A DNA stretch of 12,866 nucleotides from the NCBI GenBank assembly GCA_023390055.1, contig JAEWDP010000073.1, positions 1-12,866 on the forward strand. The letters are read 5' to 3'. This document shows, one piece after another, positions 1 to 6,400 of this stretch. Within the stretch, counting starts at the first letter, position 1; each line of letters starts with the position of its first letter. Origin of the DNA: Pseudomonadota bacterium. GTDB lineage: Bacteria; Pseudomonadota; Alphaproteobacteria; Rhizobiales; Rhizobiaceae. A program made the translations under genes and the position numbers. Below the pieces are notes generated by a model. The model had not been told where the DNA came from. It ran no database searches and worked only from the letters and a program-made list of their open reading frames with translations.

Positions 1-1
1 C

Positions 2-178
2 ACGATGAAGGAAAAGGGCATTCGCGACGATTTCGTCGTGATGGTCGGCGGCGCACCCCTCAACGAGGAATTCGGCAGGGCCGTTGGCGCCGATGCCTAT
101 TGTCGTGATGCAGCGGTCGCGGTCGAAACCGCAAAGGAGTTCGTTCGTCGCAGACACAATTCGATGGCCGCAGGATAG
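2..178 (+). CDS. Corrinoid (B12-binding) methyl-carrier protein, C-terminal fragment
   Basis: This is the last 58 codons of a gene that begins before the window. The residues match the end of the cobalamin-binding Rossmann domain of methyltransferase-associated corrinoid proteins (MtbC/MttC/MtgC type). A strand ends in the VMVGGAPLN motif, followed by FGRAVGADAYCRDA and a final helix (AVAVETAKEFVRR). In this family the protein carries a methyl group on cobalt between a substrate-specific MttB-like methyltransferase and a second methyltransferase that loads tetrahydrofolate. The His of the DxHxxG cobalt-ligand motif lies upstream, outside the window. The genes downstream (DUF1638, MetV, MetF, MeTr, RACE) fit this role exactly. 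Family assignment is fairly sure. The substrate (glycine betaine, trimethylamine, proline betaine or other) cannot be read from this fragment. Confidence 0.85.
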   Translation, partial: TMKEKGIRDDFVVMVGGAPLNEEFGRAVGADAYCRDAAVAVETAKEFVRRRHNSMAAG

Positions 179-198
179 GCCGGCGGCAACAGACGTCA

Positions 199-217
199 CC
201 GGCCGCAGCGCGGCCGG
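199..217. terminator. GC-rich hairpin between convergent genes
   Basis: A perfect 8-bp inverted repeat (CCGGCCGC, loop AGC, GCGGCCGG) sits in the 66-base spacer between the stop of the corrinoid gene (+) and the stop of the entericidin gene (-). The position suits a bidirectional terminator or mRNA 3' end. There is no T-tract on either side, so an intrinsic terminator is only a possibility. Confidence 0.4.
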
Positions 218-244
218 CACGGATCGACCCGCAAAAGCCGGCTG

Positions 245-403
245 TCAGCGGGCGGCATTTTCGACATTGCGACCGGCATCTTGTGTGGCGTCCACGGCGT
301 TGGCCGTGTCCTGGCCCATGCCGCGGATGGTATTGCCGCAGGAACTGAGTGCGGCCCCGACTGCGAGGAGCGCAGCGATCAACGTGACTGACCTTGTCGT
401 CAT
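245..403 (-). CDS. Entericidin A/B-family small lipoprotein (52 aa)
   Basis: This short gene encodes a 52-residue protein. It has a basic N-terminus (MTTR), a hydrophobic segment at residues 6-19 and a lipobox L19-S-S-C22, so Cys22 is the predicted lipidated residue after signal peptidase II cleavage. The mature part (CGNTIRGMGQDT, then NAVDATQDAGRNVENAAR) has the small, Ala/Asn/Asp-rich amphipathic pattern of entericidins, membrane lipoproteins related to the E. coli EcnA/EcnB antidote-toxin pair. A GGAG ribosome site (complement of 412-415) lies 8 bases before the ATG, which supports the start. Only one copy is present, so no antidote/toxin pair is visible. It lies antisense between two genes of the corrinoid module, with only 13 bases between its ATG and that of the DUF1638 gene. 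Family call is confident; cellular role is not. Confidence 0.85.
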   Translation of the reverse strand: MTTRSVTLIAALLAVGAALSSCGNTIRGMGQDTANAVDATQDAGRNVENAAR

Positions 404-416
404 CTAGGATACTCCG

Positions 417-1058
417 ATGGTTATCGATCAAATTAGGGAGGGACATGACCTTCCGGGTGGCAAACGTTCCAGTCGCGAAAAAGTTCACGTGATTGCCTGC
501 GGCGCGCTTGCCCGCGAAATCGTCGCCATATGCACCCAGCATGGCTTGAGCCATGTCGATATTCAGTGTCTTCCCGCAATCTGGCATGCCCATCCCCAAA
601 AGATTGTTCCGGGACTGGAAAAGGCGCTCGCAGAAGCCAGACAAAACGGCGCGACGAGGATCTTCTTTGCCTATGCAGATTGCGGTACCGGAGGCGCCAT
701 TGACCGTCTTTGCGAACGCGAAGGTATTTCCCGCATCGAAGGCCCCCACTGCTATTCGTTCTTTTCCGGCAATGAAGCGTTCGAGGCAAATGCGGATAAT
801 GATGTCCAGAGCTTCTTTTTGACGGATTTTCTTGCCCGCCAGTTCGAAGCGTTCGTCATAGAGCCGCTCGGGCTCGACCGCCATCCGGAGCTGAAGGAAC
901 TGTACTTCGGAAATTACCGGACGCTCGTCTATCTCTCCCAGCTGGAGGACGTCGAGCTCCAGGAAAAGGCCAGGCAGGCCGCAGCCTATCTTGGCCTCAC
1001 CTATGAATACCGCATGACCGGTTATGGCGATCTTGCACCGGCTCTCACACATCTCTAG
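417..1058 (+). CDS. DUF1638 protein of the corrinoid methyltransferase cluster
   Basis: This 213-residue soluble protein belongs to the DUF1638 family, which has no proven biochemical function but is often encoded next to MttB/MtbC-type corrinoid methyltransferases. Visible landmarks are ACGALAREI (residues 27-35), WHAHPQKI (56-63), FAYADCGTGGAID (84-96) and IEGPHCYSFFSG (107-118). Cys28, Cys89 and Cys112 fall in the three strongest-looking blocks and could form a metal or cofactor site; that is inference. No signal peptide or membrane segment is seen. The ATG at 417 is the first possible start in frame (a stop lies at 405-407) and has an AGGA 7 bases upstream. The first 22 residues are a poorly conserved-looking leader before the domain (KVHVIACGAL), and a GTG at 489 is an alternative start. 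A role in maturation, assembly or cofactor handling of the corrinoid system is plausible but unproven. Confidence 0.8.
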   Translation: MVIDQIREGHDLPGGKRSSREKVHVIACGALAREIVAICTQHGLSHVDIQCLPAIWHAHPQKIVPGLEKALAEARQNGATRIFFAYADCGTGGAIDRLCEREGISRIEGPHCYSFFSGNEAFEANADNDVQSFFLTDFLARQFEAFVIEPLGLDRHPELKELYFGNYRTLVYLSQLEDVELQEKARQAAAYLGLTYEYRMTGYGDLAPALTHL

Positions 1059-1084
1059 CCGGTCCGCCCGCGGCGCTGACCGGC
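1058..1084 (+). repeat. Inverted repeat after the DUF1638 gene
   Basis: Perfect 7-bp arms, GCCGGTC (1058-1064) and GACCGGC (1078-1084), flank a 13-base GC-rich loop that begins at the stop codon of the DUF1638 gene. Without a T-tract it is more likely an mRNA processing or stability element, or chance in GC-rich DNA, than a strong terminator. Confidence 0.35.
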
Positions 1085-1194
1085 GCTCATGAAACCGTCC
1101 GGGGCCCAACGTCGTTTTCGTCGGGTGCTACGTCGTGGCGAGCGCAGTCCAGACGACATTGCCCGTGCATGTTGCGGGAAAAAGGGAGCAGGCA

Positions 1195-1509
1195 ATGGTG
1201 GAGAAGATTGTGGTCTACTGGAGGGACATCCCCGCCCAGGTGACCATCAGGCAGGGCCGCAAGACGGCAAAGCGTGAGCTGCCTCTGCGTTTTACGGAGG
1301 CGATCGACATGTGCGCCATGCGCACCGGGGCAGCCGAAAGTGACGACTATCTGGCTGAGTGGCGCAGAGCAGCGCCGATCGTGATCGAAAATGCTTCGAC
1401 CAGCGATCTGGAGGCCGAAGCCGACAGGGCCGTGGCGGAACTTGACGCCACCTACGACAAGAGCCGTCTGGTTGCACTCGTAAAGAGCGGAGGCCGAGAA
1501 AATGGCTGA
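1195..1509 (+). CDS. PF13769-type 'virulence factor' small protein, MetV-coupled
   Basis: This 104-residue protein begins MVEKIVVYWRDIPAQV and resembles the small alphaproteobacterial family labelled 'virulence factor' (PF13769). The name is historical and says nothing about its role here. Landmarks are YWRDIPAQV (residues 7-15), a basic stretch (RQGRKTAKRELPLRF) and EAIDMCAMRTGAAESDDYLAEWRR, followed by an acidic/Ala-rich helical C-terminus. There are no membrane segments. The reading frame is open from 1135, but GGGAG at 1184-1188 is spaced 6 bases from the ATG at 1195, and the family-like YWRDIP start agrees with that site. Its last codons overlap the MetV start (ATGGCTGA, 8 bases), so the two are probably translationally coupled. 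The tight linkage suggests an accessory role for MetV/MetF, which is inference. Cluster membership is far surer than function. Confidence 0.75.
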   Translation: MVEKIVVYWRDIPAQVTIRQGRKTAKRELPLRFTEAIDMCAMRTGAAESDDYLAEWRRAAPIVIENASTSDLEAEADRAVAELDATYDKSRLVALVKSGGRENG

Positions 1510-2083
1510 CGACAAGCCGGCCATCGGCAATGCTTCGGCAAAAGCCAAGGCTGCGACAGGGGCTTACGTTCCAGGCGACGTATCGCCGGTGCGTCGCGTC
1601 CAGCGACGCTATTCGGTCCGTCTCTGGTCAGTGCGCCATTCGAGATTGCTGGAATGGTTCTATGGCCGGTTTGCCAACGCCTTCCTGTTTCTCCATCCGT
1701 TCTGGAAAACTGTCGGCTACGCGCGTGCGGAAGCACCCGTGACCTTCGTCGAACGTCGGGTGAAGGGGCTTCTTTTCGACTGTCGCATGTGCGGACAGTG
1801 CATCCTGTCTTCCACCGGCATGTCATGTCCGATGAATTGCCCAAAGCAGTTGCGGAACGGGCCGTGCGGCGGTGTGCGGGCAAACGGCAACTGCGAGGTC
1901 GAGCCTGACATGCCCTGCGTATGGGTCAAGGCCTGGGAAGGTTCTCGCACGATGGTCAAAGGTGATGCGATCATGGCGGTCCAGGAACCGGTCAATCAAT
2001 CCTTGCGCGAAACGTCATCCTGGCTGCGGGTGACGGCGCAAGCGGCAGCTGAACGCGAGACCGCCGGGGATGTTCGCCAATGA
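1502..2083 (+). CDS. metV: MetV-type MTHFR C-terminal domain protein (zinc/Fe-S, PF12225)
   Basis: This 193-residue protein matches the methylenetetrahydrofolate reductase C-terminal domain family (PF12225), known as MetV in acetogens, where it partners MetF. An unconserved, basic N-terminus of about 85 residues leads to the cysteine core. That core holds Cys94-x2-Cys97-x2-Cys100-x8-Cys109-x3-Cys113-x8-Cys122-x8-Cys131-x7-Cys139, including the blocks CRMCGQC, CPMNCPK and GPCGG. Eight Cys in 46 residues imply bound metal (zinc and/or an iron-sulfur cluster). MetV is thought to let MetF exchange electrons with carriers other than NADH alone. A GGAGG at 1489-1493 lies 8 bases before the ATG. Its TGA overlaps the next ATG (ATGA at 2080-2083), so MetV and MetF are probably made in a fixed ratio. 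Family is confident; the electron partner is unknown. Confidence 0.88.
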   Translation: MADDKPAIGNASAKAKAATGAYVPGDVSPVRRVQRRYSVRLWSVRHSRLLEWFYGRFANAFLFLHPFWKTVGYARAEAPVTFVERRVKGLLFDCRMCGQCILSSTGMSCPMNCPKQLRNGPCGGVRANGNCEVEPDMPCVWVKAWEGSRTMVKGDAIMAVQEPVNQSLRETSSWLRVTAQAAAERETAGDVRQ

Positions 2084-3177
2084 CGATCAGCATGCACCAC
2101 CACGACGATCCCTCGGCACCTCTCGCTCCGCTACCCGGCCATTCATCATGCGGACGGCTGGAACGTGTGCTGAGACAAGGAGAGTTTGCCGTCACGGCAG
2201 AACTCAATCCTCCAGACAGTGCCAATGCGCAGGACGTTTATGACCGGGCTGCGATATTTGATGGCTGGGTGGACGGCATCAATGCTGTCGATGCCTCCGG
2301 CGCCAACTGTCACATGTCTTCGGTGAGCATTTGCGCACTTCTGACCCGCATGGGTTACGCCCCCGTCATGCAGATTGCCTGCCGCGACAAGAACCGGATC
2401 GCCATTCAGGGCGACGTTCTGGGTGCGTCGGCCATGGGAGTGCAAAACATCATGTGCCTGACGGGCGATGGCGTGCAGGCGGGAGACCAGCCTGGTGCAA
2501 AGCCCGTCTTCGATCTCGACTGCATATCATTGCTGAAAACCGTGCGCACCATGCGTGACGAACACAAGTTCCTGTCCGGCCGCAAACTGACATCGTCGCC
2601 GAACGTCTTCCTTGGCGCGGCGATCAATCCGTTTTCTCCGCCCTATGATTTCCGTCCCCACAGGCTTGCCAAGAAGATCGAGGCCGGCGCCCAGTTCGTC
2701 CAGAGCCAATATTGCTACGATGTCGAGTTGTTCCGCAAATACATGGCGAAGGTCCGTGATCTTGGGCTTCATGAAAAGTGTTTCATTCTTGTCGGTGTCG
2801 GTCCCCTCGCCTCGGCAAGGACTGCCCGATGGATGCGCTCCAATGTCCCCGGTGTCCATATTCCCGACGCCGTCATCAGCCGCCTTGAGGGGGCTGCCGA
2901 CCAGAAGCGCGAAGGCAAGCAGCTGTGCATCGACCTCATCAATGAGGTCAAGGCAATAGAGGGCGTATCCGGGATCCACGTCATGGCCTACCGGCAGGAA
3001 GAATTTGTCGCGGAAATCGTCCATGAATCCGGTGTTCTCAAAGGCCGACAACCGTGGAAGAGAGAAGCCGCTCCCGGACACGCAGCCATTGTCGAACGTC
3101 TGGAGAAAATCAGCCTTGAAGAGGAAGAAAATCAGCAGCTGCTGGCCGACATTGCCGCACACAAGCCCAATGACTAA
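2080..3177 (+). CDS. metF: Methylenetetrahydrofolate reductase, MetF-like
   Basis: This 365-residue cytosolic flavoprotein of the MTHFR family interconverts 5-methyl-THF and 5,10-methylene-THF. Landmarks of the TIM barrel are AELNPP at residues 40-45 (Glu41 aligns with catalytic Glu28 of E. coli MetF), CLTGDG at 126-131 (Asp130, folate contact), FVQSQYCYD at 206-214, VGVGPL at 238-243 and HVMAYRQEEF at 300-309. It is longer than E. coli MetF (about 296), with about 25 extra N-terminal residues (MTISMHHHDD...) and a C-terminal glutamate-rich helix (EEEENQQ). The ATG overlaps the MetV stop, and there is no better start. Between a MetV partner and a corrinoid:THF methyltransferase, it most likely works in the oxidative direction, turning methyl-THF from demethylation into methylene-THF for serine synthesis or formate/CO2 release. 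It may be distinct from a methionine-biosynthetic MetF elsewhere in the genome. Confidence 0.92.
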   Translation: MTISMHHHDDPSAPLAPLPGHSSCGRLERVLRQGEFAVTAELNPPDSANAQDVYDRAAIFDGWVDGINAVDASGANCHMSSVSICALLTRMGYAPVMQIACRDKNRIAIQGDVLGASAMGVQNIMCLTGDGVQAGDQPGAKPVFDLDCISLLKTVRTMRDEHKFLSGRKLTSSPNVFLGAAINPFSPPYDFRPHRLAKKIEAGAQFVQSQYCYDVELFRKYMAKVRDLGLHEKCFILVGVGPLASARTARWMRSNVPGVHIPDAVISRLEGAADQKREGKQLCIDLINEVKAIEGVSGIHVMAYRQEEFVAEIVHESGVLKGRQPWKREAAPGHAAIVERLEKISLEEEENQQLLADIAAHKPND

Positions 3178-3232
3178 CCGTTTTACCCCTTAGCCATCAA
3201 AGAACATCAGACCTCAGGCGTCGGAGAGATAC

Positions 3233-4198
3233 ATGACCCGCACCATCGTCGCATCCGCTACCCGTGAAATCACCATCGGCTTTGACCAGCCGTTTTGCGT
3301 GATCGGCGAGCGCATCAATCCCACGGGCCGCAAAAAGCTCGCGGCAGAAATGATCGAAGGCAATTTCGATACCGTCATGAGAGACGCTGTCGATCAGGTC
3401 TCCGCCGGTGCAACGATGCTCGACATCAATGCCGGCGTGACCGCAGTTGATCCGAATTCAACGGAGCCGGCACTTCTTGTCCAGACGCTGGAGATCGTAC
3501 AGGGGCTCGTCGACGTCCCGTTGTCGATTGACAGCTCCGTCACGGCGGCAATCGAGGCAGCGCTCAAGGTGGCCAAGGGCCGTCCACTGGTCAATTCTGT
3601 CACCGGTGAGGAAGAAAAACTGGAAGCCATCCTTCCCTTATGCCGAAAATATGATGTCCCCGTCGTCGCAATCTCGAACGACGAGACAGGCATTTCCATG
3701 GATCCGGACGTTCGCTTTGCCGTCGCGAAGAAGATTGTCGAAAGGGCCATGGACCATGGGATCAAGGCACATGATGTGGTGGTCGACCCTCTTGTGATGC
3801 CGATCGGTGCCCTGGGCGATGCCGGCCGCCAGGTCTTCGCACTCTTGCGCCGCCTGCGCGAGGACCTGAAGGTCAACACGACCTGCGGGCTGTCCAATAT
3901 CTCTTTCGGTCTGCCGCATCGTCATGCGATCAATGCCGGTTTCATTCCCATGGTGATCGGTGCCGGCATGACCTCGGCCATCATGAACCCCTGCCGTCCT
4001 CAGGAGATGGAAATGGTGCGCGCCGCAAATGTCCTCAACGGCACCGACCCAAATTGTGGCAACTGGATCATGACATACCGCGACTACAAGCCGGCAGACG
4101 GCGCCGCAAATGCCGCGCAGGCACAACCGCCGGCAAGTTCAGGGGGACGCCGTGGTGGTCGCGCGGCAAGAACCGGACAGGGTGCAGCCGCCAGCTAG
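3233..4198 (+). CDS. Methyltetrahydrofolate:corrinoid methyltransferase (MtgA/AcsE type)
   Basis: This 321-residue protein has the dihydropteroate-synthase-like TIM barrel of MeTr enzymes, which move a methyl group between a corrinoid protein and THF. Landmarks are IGERINPTGRKKL (residues 24-36), MLDINAG (62-68), LSIDSS (98-103), NSVTGE (121-126), DPLVMPIG (185-192) and TCGLSNISFGLP (217-228), whose Asn222 corresponds to the pterin-contacting Asn of AcsE. The barrel ends near residue 287 and AcsE-type enzymes are about 260-270 long. The extra 34 residues form a Gly/Ala/Arg-rich tail (PPASSGGRRGGRAARTGQG) that looks disordered. GGAG at 3223-3226 supports the ATG. A 55-base spacer separates it from MetF. 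In this cluster the expected direction is methyl-corrinoid to THF. Dihydropteroate synthase itself is unlikely given the AcsE-like GLSN motif and the neighbours. Confidence 0.9.
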   Translation: MTRTIVASATREITIGFDQPFCVIGERINPTGRKKLAAEMIEGNFDTVMRDAVDQVSAGATMLDINAGVTAVDPNSTEPALLVQTLEIVQGLVDVPLSIDSSVTAAIEAALKVAKGRPLVNSVTGEEEKLEAILPLCRKYDVPVVAISNDETGISMDPDVRFAVAKKIVERAMDHGIKAHDVVVDPLVMPIGALGDAGRQVFALLRRLREDLKVNTTCGLSNISFGLPHRHAINAGFIPMVIGAGMTSAIMNPCRPQEMEMVRAANVLNGTDPNCGNWIMTYRDYKPADGAANAAQAQPPASSGGRRGGRAARTGQGAAAS

Positions 4199-4369
4199 AG
4201 CAATCGAAAAGGTCGTCTTGATGACTGGCAGGCCCCGCGACAACAGCACCGCTGGAATGGGCTTTGCGATGATCCAAAGGCGACGTCAACTGGCGCGATC
4301 CTGTCTGCCTGCCTGTCCACAACAACGCTAGGGTAGTTCAGTGACCACAGCTTCGATCCTGGAAATGCG
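4199..4369 (+). other. 171-base spacer between MeTr and RACE genes
   Basis: This is the longest gap inside the one-carbon operon. Short open frames cross it, but none has a ribosome site or a recognisable protein, and no strong hairpin or promoter stands out. Just before the RACE start the sequence ATGCGATGA (4365-4373) forms a two-codon mini-frame whose stop overlaps the RACE ATG, which may be chance. Confidence 0.4.
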
Positions 4370-6400
4370 ATGACCGAGCAAGATCCCCTCATTCTCTTCA
4401 TGCCATCTGGCAAGCGGGGCCGCTTTCCGATTGGAACGCCTGTCCTCGACGCAGCACGCGAGCTCGGCGTCTATGTGGAGAGCGTGTGCGGAGGGCGTGC
4501 AACCTGCGGGCGCTGTCAGGTCTCGGTGCAGGAAGGTCGTTTCGCCAAGCACGGCATAACATCCTCCAACGATCATATTTCGCCGGTCGGCCCCAAGGAA
4601 GAGCGTTATGACCGGGTTCGAGGCCTGCCAGACGCTCGCCGCCTGTCCTGTTCCGCGCTGATCCTCGGTGACCTTGTCATCGATGTGCCGCAAGATACCG
4701 TGATCAATGCACAGGTCATCCGCAAGGACGCTGACCAGCGGGTGATCGAGCGCAATCCGGCGGTCCAGATGTGCTATGTCGAGGTTGAAGAACCCGACAT
4801 GGAAAAACCGCTTGGCGACATCGATCGCCTGAAGGTTGCCCTTGCCAGGGAATGGCACTACCGCGATATCGAGGTCGATTTCCATCTCGTCGCAAAGGCA
4901 CAGTCGATCCTTCGCGAGGGAGACTGGAAGGTCACTGCGGCGATCCACCACGATGGCGATGGCGATCGGCCCCGTCTCATCGCTCTTTATCCAGGCCTGA
5001 AGAACGAGGCATATGGCATTGCCTGCGACATCGGCTCGACAACGATTGCCATGTACGCCTCCTCGCTTCTGTCGGGACGTCTGGTCGCCTCCGTTGCCAC
5101 ATCCAATCCGCAGATCCGTTTCGGCGAGGATCTGATGAGCCGGGTTTCTTACGTGATGATGAACCCTGATGGCCGCGAAGCGATGACCAGTGCGGTGCGA
5201 GGGGCCTTGAATGAACTGATCGACAAGGCCTGCGTCCAGGGCGAAATGTTGCGCGAAGACATCCTCGACAGCGTCTTCGTCGGCAATCCGATCATGCACC
5301 ATCTCTTCCTGGGGATCGATCCGACCGAGCTTGGCGGTGCACCCTTTGCACTGGCCGTTTCCGATGCCGTGAAACTCAGGTCATCGGACATCGGTCTGCC
5401 GATGAACGATGGCACACGCACCTACATCCTGCCCTGCATTGCCGGCCATGTTGGTGCGGATGCCGCAGCGGCAACGCTATGTGAAGGTCCCCACCGGCAA
5501 GATGAGATGATGCTTCTCGTCGATATCGGAACAAATGCCGAGATCGTGCTTGGCAATTCCACCCGCGTTGTGGCGGCATCGTCACCGACGGGACCCGCAT
5601 TCGAAGGCGCCGAGATCACCTGTGGCCAGCGCGCGGCAGCCGGAGCAATCGAGCGGGTCCGCATCGATCCGGCAACGCTGGAGCCGCGTTTTCGTGTTCT
5701 TGGCGTGGAGCCCTGGTCCGACGAGGAGGGTTTCGCCGAAGCCGTGGCGCAGACAGGCGTGACAGGCATCTGTGGTTCAGGCATCATCGAGGTGATCGCC
5801 GAAATGTTTCTCGCCGGGATCATTTCCGAAGACGGCGTTGTGGATGGGTCCCTTGCGGCGCGTTCGCACCGCATCGAGCCGACAGGCAGGACGTTCGCCT
5901 ATCTGCTTCATGACGGGGCGCCACGCATCACGGTGACGCAAAATGATGTGCGTGCCATTCAACTTGCCAAGGCCGCTCTTTATGCCGGCGTCAAGCTGCT
6001 CATGGACAAGCAGGGCGTGACGGAGGTCGACCGGATCGATCTTGCCGGCGGATTTGGAACCTTCATCGACCCGAAATATGCGATGGTCCTGGGCCTTATT
6101 CCCGATTGTTCACTTGAGCGCGTGAAGGCTGTCGGCAACGCTTCCGGCACAGGCGCGCGCATGTGCCTGCTCAACCGCGACTACCGCCGCGAAATTGAGG
6201 AAACAGTCAGGAAGGTCGACAAGATCGAGACAGCGCTTGAATCAAGGTTTCAGGAACACTTCGTCAACGCGATCGCACTGCCCAACAAGGTAGACAGCTT
6301 CGAAAAGCTCGGATCCATCGTTACTTTGCCACCAAAGGCGGACACCGCGCAGGGTACGGGAGAGGTCGCCGGGCGTCGTCGCCGTCGCGCAAGACAGTAA
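4370..6400 (+). CDS. RACE: ATP-dependent reductive activator of corrinoid protein (2Fe-2S + ASKHA, DUF4445)
   Basis: This 676-residue protein has the architecture of RamA-like/RACE activators, which use ATP and an iron-sulfur cluster to re-reduce inactive Co(II) corrinoid to Co(I). The N-terminal ferredoxin-like domain (about 1-108) has Cys40-x5-Cys46-x2-Cys49 and Cys94, a plant-type 2Fe-2S pattern, so it belongs to the 2Fe-2S group rather than the 4Fe-4S RamA group. A linker (about 110-210) precedes the actin-like ASKHA/DUF4445 domain (about 214-605), with CDIGSTTIAMY (219-229), VGNPIMHH (304-311), LVDIGTNAEIVLG (383-395), PTGPAFEGAEI (406-416), GICGSGIIE (466-474) and LAGGFGTFIDP (558-568). 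The C-terminus ends in an arginine run (AGRRRRRARQ). A weak GGAA precedes the ATG. In an aerobic host such an activator would be needed often, because Co(I) oxidises readily. Confidence 0.92.
   Translation: MTEQDPLILFMPSGKRGRFPIGTPVLDAARELGVYVESVCGGRATCGRCQVSVQEGRFAKHGITSSNDHISPVGPKEERYDRVRGLPDARRLSCSALILGDLVIDVPQDTVINAQVIRKDADQRVIERNPAVQMCYVEVEEPDMEKPLGDIDRLKVALAREWHYRDIEVDFHLVAKAQSILREGDWKVTAAIHHDGDGDRPRLIALYPGLKNEAYGIACDIGSTTIAMYASSLLSGRLVASVATSNPQIRFGEDLMSRVSYVMMNPDGREAMTSAVRGALNELIDKACVQGEMLREDILDSVFVGNPIMHHLFLGIDPTELGGAPFALAVSDAVKLRSSDIGLPMNDGTRTYILPCIAGHVGADAAAATLCEGPHRQDEMMLLVDIGTNAEIVLGNSTRVVAASSPTGPAFEGAEITCGQRAAAGAIERVRIDPATLEPRFRVLGVEPWSDEEGFAEAVAQTGVTGICGSGIIEVIAEMFLAGIISEDGVVDGSLAARSHRIEPTGRTFAYLLHDGAPRITVTQNDVRAIQLAKAALYAGVKLLMDKQGVTEVDRIDLAGGFGTFIDPKYAMVLGLIPDCSLERVKAVGNASGTGARMCLLNRDYRREIEETVRKVDKIETALESRFQEHFVNAIALPNKVDSFEKLGSIVTLPPKADTAQGTGEVAGRRRRRARQ

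Noticed and set aside
60..1109. Long minus-strand open frame (349 codons) opposite the entericidin spacer and the DUF1638 gene
   Set aside because: It is antisense to a gene with clear family motifs, its product has no recognisable domain, and it conflicts with the well-supported entericidin frame. It is a GC-driven shadow.
1135..1194. 20-codon upstream extension of the PF13769 gene
   Set aside because: No ribosome site precedes the ATG at 1135, and the family-like sequence begins at MVEKIVVYWRD with GGGAG correctly spaced.
1059..1194. Cobalamin or other riboswitch in the spacers of the B12-dependent cluster
   Set aside because: No B12-box-like conserved sequence or long structured leader was seen in this or the other module spacers.
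2527..3162. Minus-strand open frame of 211 codons
   Set aside because: Shadow of metF in GC-rich DNA, with no ribosome site and no domain.
4110..4331. 73-codon plus-strand frame across the MeTr-RACE spacer
   Set aside because: It begins inside the MeTr tail in another frame, lacks a ribosome site and has a basic, low-information product.
4328..5302. Minus-strand open frame of 324 codons
   Set aside because: It lies opposite the RACE gene, whose 2Fe-2S and ASKHA motifs are unmistakable. The antisense product resembles no known family.
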